DNA of 64,000 nucleotides from NCBI GenBank assembly GCA_903877095.1, contig CAIRCP010000101.1, positions 38,412-102,411 of the forward strand, given 5' to 3'. Each line of letters opens with the position of its first letter. The stretch's first letter is position 1. Source of the stretch: an uncultured Actinomycetes bacterium (GTDB lineage Bacteria > Actinomycetota > Actinomycetes > Mycobacteriales > Mycobacteriaceae). This document shows positions 58,686 to 64,000 of this stretch, one piece after another. Both the position numbers and the translations under genes were made by a program. The notes under the pieces are model-generated. The model saw nothing but the letters and a program-made list of their open reading frames with translations, had not been told where the DNA came from and searched no databases.

Positions 58686-61391
58686 TCAATGCCGCGCCAA
58701 CTCCGCGCGGACTCCGGCCAGCGCCGCGGTGATGCCGGCGGGATCCTTGCCGGAACCCTGGGCGAGGTCGGCCTTCCCGCCGCCGCGCCCACCGACCGCG
58801 GCCGCGACCGGCGCCACCAGGTCGCTGGCGCGCAGGCCGGCATCCTGGGCGGCCTGGTTGATGGCCACGATGAACGGAACGGCCCCCTCGCTCTCGGAGA
58901 TCAGCACCACCACCCCGGGATCGGGGCCGAGCGAGGCGCGGATGTCGCCGACCAGCGAGCGCAGATCCGAGGCGGTCATGCCGGCAGCCATCCGCTGCGC
59001 CACGAGGCGCACCTTGCCGACCTGCTCGGCGGAGGTGGCGGCGTTCGAGGCCGCCGCGCGGGCACCCGCCAGGCGCATCCGGTCCAATTCCTTCTCGGCG
59101 GCCCGGAGCCGGTCGACCAGGGTCGCCACCCGGGCGGGAACCTCGTCGGACGGGACCTTCAGCGACGTCGCCAGACCGGCCATCAGCGCGCGCTCCTTGG
59201 CCAGGTGGCGGAACGAGTCCAGCCCGACGTAGGCCTCGACGCGACGCACCCCGGAGCCCACTGAGGACTCGCTGAGGAGGGTGATCGGTCCGATCTGAGC
59301 GGAGTTGTGGACGTGGGTGCCGCCGCACAGTTCCAGCGAGAATGGTCCGCCGATCTCCACCACCCGCACCCGGTCGGGGTACTGCTCGCCGAACATGGCC
59401 ATCGCACCCATCGATTTGGCCTTGTCCAGTTCGGTGACGAAGGTGTTGACCGGGAAGTCGGACTGCACCGCCTCGTTGGCGACTTCCTCGACCTGGTTGC
59501 GCTGGTCCTCGGTCAGCGCACTTTGGGAGTTGAAGTCGAAGCGCAGATAACCGGGCCGGTTCAGCGAGCCGGCCTGAACGGCGTTGGGCCCCACCACTTG
59601 TCGCAGCGCGGCATGCACCATGTGGGTGCCCGAGTGGCCCTGGGTGGCGCCGCGGCGCCAGCCCGGATCGACCGACGCGACGATGGTGTCGCCTTCGACG
59701 AACTCGCCGGATTCGACGTTGATCCGGTGCACCCACAGAGTCTTGCCGATCTTCTGCACGTCACTGACCGCGGCTTTGGCCGATTCACCCGAACCGGTGC
59801 CGGTGATCCAGCCGATATCGGCGATCTGGCCGCCGGACTCGGCGTAGAGCGGGGTGCGATCCAGCACGATCTCGACGCGTTCGGGTGGCATGGTCTCGGA
59901 GTGCACCCGGCCGTGGTGGGCCACCACCGGCACCCGTTTACCGTCGACGAAGATGCCGAGAATCCTTGCCTGCGAGGCGAGTTCGTCGAATCCGGTGAAC
60001 TCGGTCGGGCCGGCGTCGACGAGTTCACGGAACGCCGACAGGTCGGCGTGGGCATGCTTGCGGGCTGCCGCATCGGCTTTGGCACGCCGGCGCTGCTCGG
60101 CCATCAGTTCGCGGAAGCCCAGTTCGTCCACCGTCAGACCCGCTTCAGCGGCCATCTCCAGCGTCAACTCGATGGGGAATCCGTAGGTGTCGTGCAGCGC
60201 GAACGCGTCGGACCCGCCCAGTTGGGACTTGCCCGCCCACCGGGTGGTGGCAGCGGCCTCCTCGAACAGCTTGGAGCCCGATGCCAGAGTGCGGTTGAAC
60301 GCGGTCTCCTCGGCCACGGCGATCCGGTGGATCCGGTCGAAGTCGGCAACCAGTTCGGGATAGGACGGGCCCATCGCGTCGCGGACGGTCTCCATCAGTT
60401 CACCGACGATCGGCTGGTCGATGCCGAGCAGTTTGGCCGAGCGGATGATTCTTCGCAGCAACCGGCGCAGCACGTAGCCCCGGCCCTCGTTGGACGGTGT
60501 GACGCCGTCGCCGATGATGATCGCCGCGGTGCGGCTGTGGTCGGCGATCACCCGGTAGCGGACGTCGTCCTCGTGGCTGCCCTGGCCGTAGCCACGCGGT
60601 GCTCGGCGGCTCACAGCGTCGATGACCGGCCTCAGCAGGTCGGTCTCGTAAACGTTGTCCACGTCCTGCAGCAGGCAGGCGATCCGCTCCACGCCCATGC
60701 CGGTGTCGATGTTCTGGCGCGGCAGCGGGCCGAGGATCTCGAAGTCGTTCTTGCTGGTGCCGTCGCCGCGCTCGTTCTGCATGAAGACGAGGTTCCAGAT
60801 TTCGATGTAGCGGTCCTCGTTGGCCTCCGGGCCGCCCTCGATGCCGTATTCGGGGCCCCGGTCGTAGTAGATCTCCGAGCACGGTCCGCACGGCCCGGGG
60901 ATTCCCATCGACCAGTAGTTGTCGGCCATCCCGCGGCGCTGGATCCGCTCGGACGGCAAACCGGCGACCTCCTGCCACAGCCCGACGGCCTCGTCGTCGT
61001 CGTAATAGACGGTGGCCCAGAGTCTTTCGGGGTCGAAGCCGTAACCGCCCTCGGCGACCGGGTTGGTCAGCAGGGTCCAGGCCAGTTCGATGGCGCGGCG
61101 CTTGAAGTAGTCGCCGAACGAGAAGTTGCCCGCCATCTGGAAGAAGGTGTTGTGGCGGGTGGTGATGCCGACCTCGTCGATGTCCGGGGTGCGGATGCAT
61201 TTCTGAATGCTGGTGGCCGTGGCGTACGGCGGGGTGCGCTGACCCAGGAAATACGGCACGAATTGGACCATGCCCGCGTTGACGAACAGCAGGTTCGGAT
61301 CGTCGAGAATCACCGAGGCGCTGGGCACCTCGGTGTGACCGGCATTGACGAAGTGGTCGGTGAACCGCTTCCTGATCTCGTGGGTCTGCAC
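58686..61391 (-). CDS. alaS: Alanyl-tRNA synthetase
   Basis: [97 protein letters not shown]; start inferred inside ORF 58686..61466. Confidence 0.98.
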   Translation of the reverse strand: MQTHEIRKRFTDHFVNAGHTEVPSASVILDDPNLLFVNAGMVQFVPYFLGQRTPPYATATSIQKCIRTPDIDEVGITTRHNTFFQMAGNFSFGDYFKRRAIELAWTLLTNPVAEGGYGFDPERLWATVYYDDDEAVGLWQEVAGLPSERIQRRGMADNYWSMGIPGPCGPCSEIYYDRGPEYGIEGGPEANEDRYIEIWNLVFMQNERGDGTSKNDFEILGPLPRQNIDTGMGVERIACLLQDVDNVYETDLLRPVIDAVSRRAPRGYGQGSHEDDVRYRVIADHSRTAAIIIGDGVTPSNEGRGYVLRRLLRRIIRSAKLLGIDQPIVGELMETVRDAMGPSYPELVADFDRIHRIAVAEETAFNRTLASGSKLFEEAAATTRWAGKSQLGGSDAFALHDTYGFPIELTLEMAAEAGLTVDELGFRELMAEQRRRAKADAAARKHAHADLSAFRELVDAGPTEFTGFDELASQARILGIFVDGKRVPVVAHHGRVHSETMPPERVEIVLDRTPLYAESGGQIADIGWITGTGSGESAKAAVSDVQKIGKTLWVHRINVESGEFVEGDTIVASVDPGWRRGATQGHSGTHMVHAALRQVVGPNAVQAGSLNRPGYLRFDFNSQSALTEDQRNQVEEVANEAVQSDFPVNTFVTELDKAKSMGAMAMFGEQYPDRVRVVEIGGPFSLELCGGTHVHNSAQIGPITLLSESSVGSGVRRVEAYVGLDSFRHLAKERALMAGLATSLKVPSDEVPARVATLVDRLRAAEKELDRMRLAGARAAASNAATSAEQVGKVRLVAQRMAAGMTASDLRSLVGDIRASLGPDPGVVVLISESEGAVPFIVAINQAAQDAGLRASDLVAPVAAAVGGRGGGKADLAQGSGKDPAGITAALAGVRAELARH

Positions 61392-61576
61392 GGCAGTGGG
61401 CTGTCCTTGAATTCCTGATGCTGCGGGGCTGCTCGGCGTTGTCCGCCTGAGCTTCGACCGCATCACCCTACCGGTTCGGGTCCGGCCGCATCCGGCCAGC
61501 GAGGCGGGGATAACCGGCGAAGCCTTACTTTGCAGTCGACCTGGCCGCGCGCCGCCCTGGCGTCAGGCCGCCCTGC

Positions 61577-62917
61577 CTAAGAGCGACGACGCCGGATGAT
61601 CGCGCGCAGCTTGTCCAGCCGGGAAGCAATCTCCCGTTCGGTGCCGTGCCTGGTCGGCCGGTAGTAGTCGACACCGGCCAAGCCATCCGGCGGATATTGT
61701 TGCGGCACAACGCCATCCGGGTCGTCGTGCGGGTAACGGTAGCCCTGCGCGTGGCCCAGTTTGGCCGCGCCCGAGTAGTGACCGTCGCGGAGCGGCGCGG
61801 GCACCGGCCCGGCTTTGCCCGCCCGGATATCGGCCATGGCGGCCGACAGCGCGGTGGTGACCGCGTTGGATTTGGGGGCGGTGGCCAGGTGGACCGTGGC
61901 GTGGGCCAGGGTGAGCTGGGCTTCGGGCATACCGATCAGCGCCACGGTCTGGGCGGCCGCGACCGCGACGGGCAGAGCGGTCGGATCGGCCATGCCGATG
62001 TCCTCGCTGGCCAGGATCATCAACCGACGCGCGACGAAACGGGGGTCCTCCCCCGCGACCAGCATCCGGGCCAGGTAGTGCAGCGCGGCGTCGACATCGG
62101 AACCCCGCACCGATTTGATGAACGCGCTGACGACGTCGTAGTGCTGGTCGCCGTCGCGGTCGTAACGCACGGCCGCCCGGTCCAGCGACTGCTCGACGGT
62201 CTCGACGGTGATGGGGCCACCGGCCGCCCGGGCGGTTTCGGCTGCGACTTCGCACGCGGTCAGCGCGCGGCGGGCATCCCCGGCGGACAGCTGAACCAGC
62301 AGATCCAGGGCCTGTTCATCGACGTCGACGGCCCCGCCGAGCCCGCGCGGATCGGCGAGGGCGCGCCGCAACAGGGTGCGGACGTCCTCGGGCTCCAGAG
62401 GATGCAGTTGCAAAATCAGCGACCGCGACAACAACGGCGCCACTACCGAGAACGACGGATTCTCGGTGGTGGCGGCCACCAGTAGCACCACCCGGTTCTC
62501 CACGGCGGCCAGCAGAGCGTCCTGCTGGGTCTTGGAGAACCGGTGCACCTCGTCGATGAAGAGAACCGTCTGGTTGCCGTAGGCCGCGGCCCGCCGGGCC
62601 TCGTCGATGACCGCGCGGACCTCCTTGACCCCGGCGGACAGCGCGGACAACGCCTCGAAGCGCCGCCCGGTCGCCCCCGAGATCAGCGAGGCCAGCGTGG
62701 TCTTGCCGGTGCCCGGCGGGCCGTAAAGGATGACCGATGCCGCTCCGGACCCTTCGACCAGCCGGCGCAGCGGTGAGGCCGGGCCGAGAAGGTGCTGCTG
62801 GCCGATGACCTCGTCGAGAGTCGCCGGGCGCATCCGAACCGCCAGCGGTGCGGACGTCGGCGCCGGCGGGCCGGCGGAACCCTTGTCGGCGGGCACGTCG
62901 AACAGGCTGTCGGACAC
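61577..62917 (-). CDS. rarA: Replication-associated recombination protein A (RarA/MgsA AAA ATPase)
   Basis: [84 protein letters not shown]. Confidence 0.94.
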   Translation of the reverse strand: MSDSLFDVPADKGSAGPPAPTSAPLAVRMRPATLDEVIGQQHLLGPASPLRRLVEGSGAASVILYGPPGTGKTTLASLISGATGRRFEALSALSAGVKEVRAVIDEARRAAAYGNQTVLFIDEVHRFSKTQQDALLAAVENRVVLLVAATTENPSFSVVAPLLSRSLILQLHPLEPEDVRTLLRRALADPRGLGGAVDVDEQALDLLVQLSAGDARRALTACEVAAETARAAGGPITVETVEQSLDRAAVRYDRDGDQHYDVVSAFIKSVRGSDVDAALHYLARMLVAGEDPRFVARRLMILASEDIGMADPTALPVAVAAAQTVALIGMPEAQLTLAHATVHLATAPKSNAVTTALSAAMADIRAGKAGPVPAPLRDGHYSGAAKLGHAQGYRYPHDDPDGVVPQQYPPDGLAGVDYYRPTRHGTEREIASRLDKLRAIIRRRRS

Positions 62918-63288
62918 GGGTTGAGGCTAGCCACGCCGCGAAGCCGGCCTCCGCCGCCCACCCGGCGACACCGGTTGCCCGCCGTGGGTCGGGGAATTCG
63001 CAAACGCCAGTCGGGTTTGTCGGGGTCCTAATGCACGCGCCCGGACCCCACCGGTATGCCACGCGGCGCGAATCGTCGCAATGCCGCGCCGGCTGTTCGA
63101 AGAACCGCGGGCATCGTTACCCACGCAGAGCGCGAAATCACTCCGGCGGCACCGGCCCGGCCCGCTCGCCGCCGGTTCCCAGCAGCGCGAAATGTAGGGC
63201 GGACAAGGGTTTTTAAGTCCGGTTGAGCCAATGTCGCCGCAGTCCACGACGACCCGCGTGAACAGCGGTTAAAACTTTTGCCAAAACG

Positions 63289-63318
63289 TTGCGAGGCAAA
63301 CAAACGAGTGACTACTTT
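63289..63318 (+). promoter_or_regulatory. Putative sigma-70-type promoter for the repeat-protein gene
   Basis: TTGCGA (63289-63294), 18-bp spacer, TACTTT (63313-63318) in a locally A/T-rich patch. Confidence 0.4.
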
Positions 63319-63491
63319 TAGGCTCCTAACCGGAACAAAGACGACCTGGCTGCCTCGCGTGGTTCCTGAATCGGTTTGTGCAGTGGCACTGCACGCGCAG
63401 ATTCAGCAACTTTGAAAGGCGCTCTGCCGCTCGTGTGCCTGATGAGGGCACGTCGCGCTGCCAGCCGGGCCGCGCGAAAAGGGAGAACCCT

Positions 63492-64000
63492 GTGGCAGAC
63501 AAGAATCCCAACGACCCCCTCAACGTCGTGGACAATTACGTCGATCGGACGTACACCATCCAGCGGCTGGTGGAGCGGCCGGTGGAGAAGGTGGTAGACC
63601 GGCCGGTCACCCTTGAGCGGGTCATCGAGCGGCTGATCGTCGATACCGTCGACACGATCGTGGACAAGCCGGCCACGGTGTCGCGCATCGTTGAGCGCCC
63701 GGTGGTGACTGTCGTCGACGAGGTCGTCGATCGCCCGGTGAAGGTGAGCCGCCAGCTGGAGCGCCCGATCGTCACCGTCGTCGACGAGGTCGTCGATCGC
63801 CCGGTGAAGGTGAGCCGTCAGCTTGAGCGCCCGATCGTCACCGTCGAGGACCGCGTCGTCGACAAGCCGGTCAAGGTCGTCCGCCAGCTGGAGCGCCCGG
63901 TCGTCACCGTCGAGGACCGCGTCGTCGACAACCCCGTCAAGGTGAGCCGTCTGCTGGAGCGCCCCGTCGTCACCGTCGAGGACCGCGTCGTCGACAAGCC
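63492..64000 (+). CDS. Tandem-repeat protein with 22-aa Val/Pro/Glu/Arg-rich units (partial, runs off the right edge)
   Basis: GTG start after RBS-like aaaagggag; VADKNPNDPLNVVDNYVDRTYTIQRLVERPVEKVVDRPVTLERVIERLIVDTVDTIVDKPATVSRIVERPVVTVVDEVVDRPVKVSRQLERPIVTVVDEVVDRPVKVSRQLERPIVTVEDRVVDKPVKVVRQLERPVVTVEDRVVDNPVKVSRLLERPVVTVEDRVVDK; open to the window edge (so absent from the ORF track). Confidence 0.85.
   Translation, partial: MADKNPNDPLNVVDNYVDRTYTIQRLVERPVEKVVDRPVTLERVIERLIVDTVDTIVDKPATVSRIVERPVVTVVDEVVDRPVKVSRQLERPIVTVVDEVVDRPVKVSRQLERPIVTVEDRVVDKPVKVVRQLERPVVTVEDRVVDNPVKVSRLLERPVVTVEDRVVDK
63627..64000 (+). repeat. 66-bp tandem coding repeat array
   Basis: GAGCG(C/G)... unit starts at 63627, 63693, 63759, 63825, 63891 and 63957, exact 66-bp spacing; a preceding 54-bp degenerate unit starts at 63573. 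Confidence 0.95.

Noticed and set aside
59307-61418. 703-aa plus-strand ORF opposite alaS
   Set aside because: Antisense shadow of alaS; no domain signature or RBS.
63320-63490. Known riboswitch (ydaO/c-di-AMP or M-box) in the leader of the repeat protein
   Set aside because: I could not match the conserved core motifs by eye; only generic hairpins are visible.
63536-63775. Minus-strand ORF with Thr/Ser/Arg repeats (MTIGRSSWRLTFTGRSTTSSTTVTTGRST)
   Set aside because: Antisense reading of the 66-bp repeats; the plus frame is longer, has a RBS-like stretch and a regular amino-acid repeat.
63627-64000. CRISPR-like array from the regularly spaced 66-bp repeats
   Set aside because: No unique spacers; units are contiguous, in-frame and coding, and no cas genes are present.

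Overview
High-GC actinobacterial chromosome segment, almost certainly Mycobacterium/Mycolicibacterium, judged from gene content and order. From left to right it holds: (i) the Pup-proteasome locus with Tat genes (helY-tatC-tatA-pafC-pafB-pafA-prcA-prcB-pup-dop, two Rv2113/Rv2114-like genes, mpa/arc), Mtb12-like secreted proteins, trmI, hisG and hisE; (ii) an accessory stretch with a prokaryotic pentameric ligand-gated ion channel (Cys-loop/GLIC-type) homologue, an HSL-type hydrolase, a hemophore-like protein and a galactoside-utilisation cluster (aldose-1-epimerase, GH36, frameshifted GPH symporter, GH42, galK, class II galT, galE); (iii) core genes metK-coaBC-rpoZ-gmk-mihF-pyrF-carBA-pyrCBR, nusB-efp-pepQ-aroQBKC-aroE-mltG-ruvX-alaS and rarA; (iv) at the right edge, the start of a tandem-repeat protein with a strict 66-bp/22-aa unit that runs out of the window. 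The most unusual signals are the 22-aa repeat protein with its long structured-looking leader, the pLGIC, the single-base frameshift in the galactoside permease, and small tandem duplications that include gene stop codons (mpa, pyrF, galE). No tRNA, rRNA, CRISPR array, prophage or transposase was recognised. All family calls come from reading translated motifs; no database search was run.
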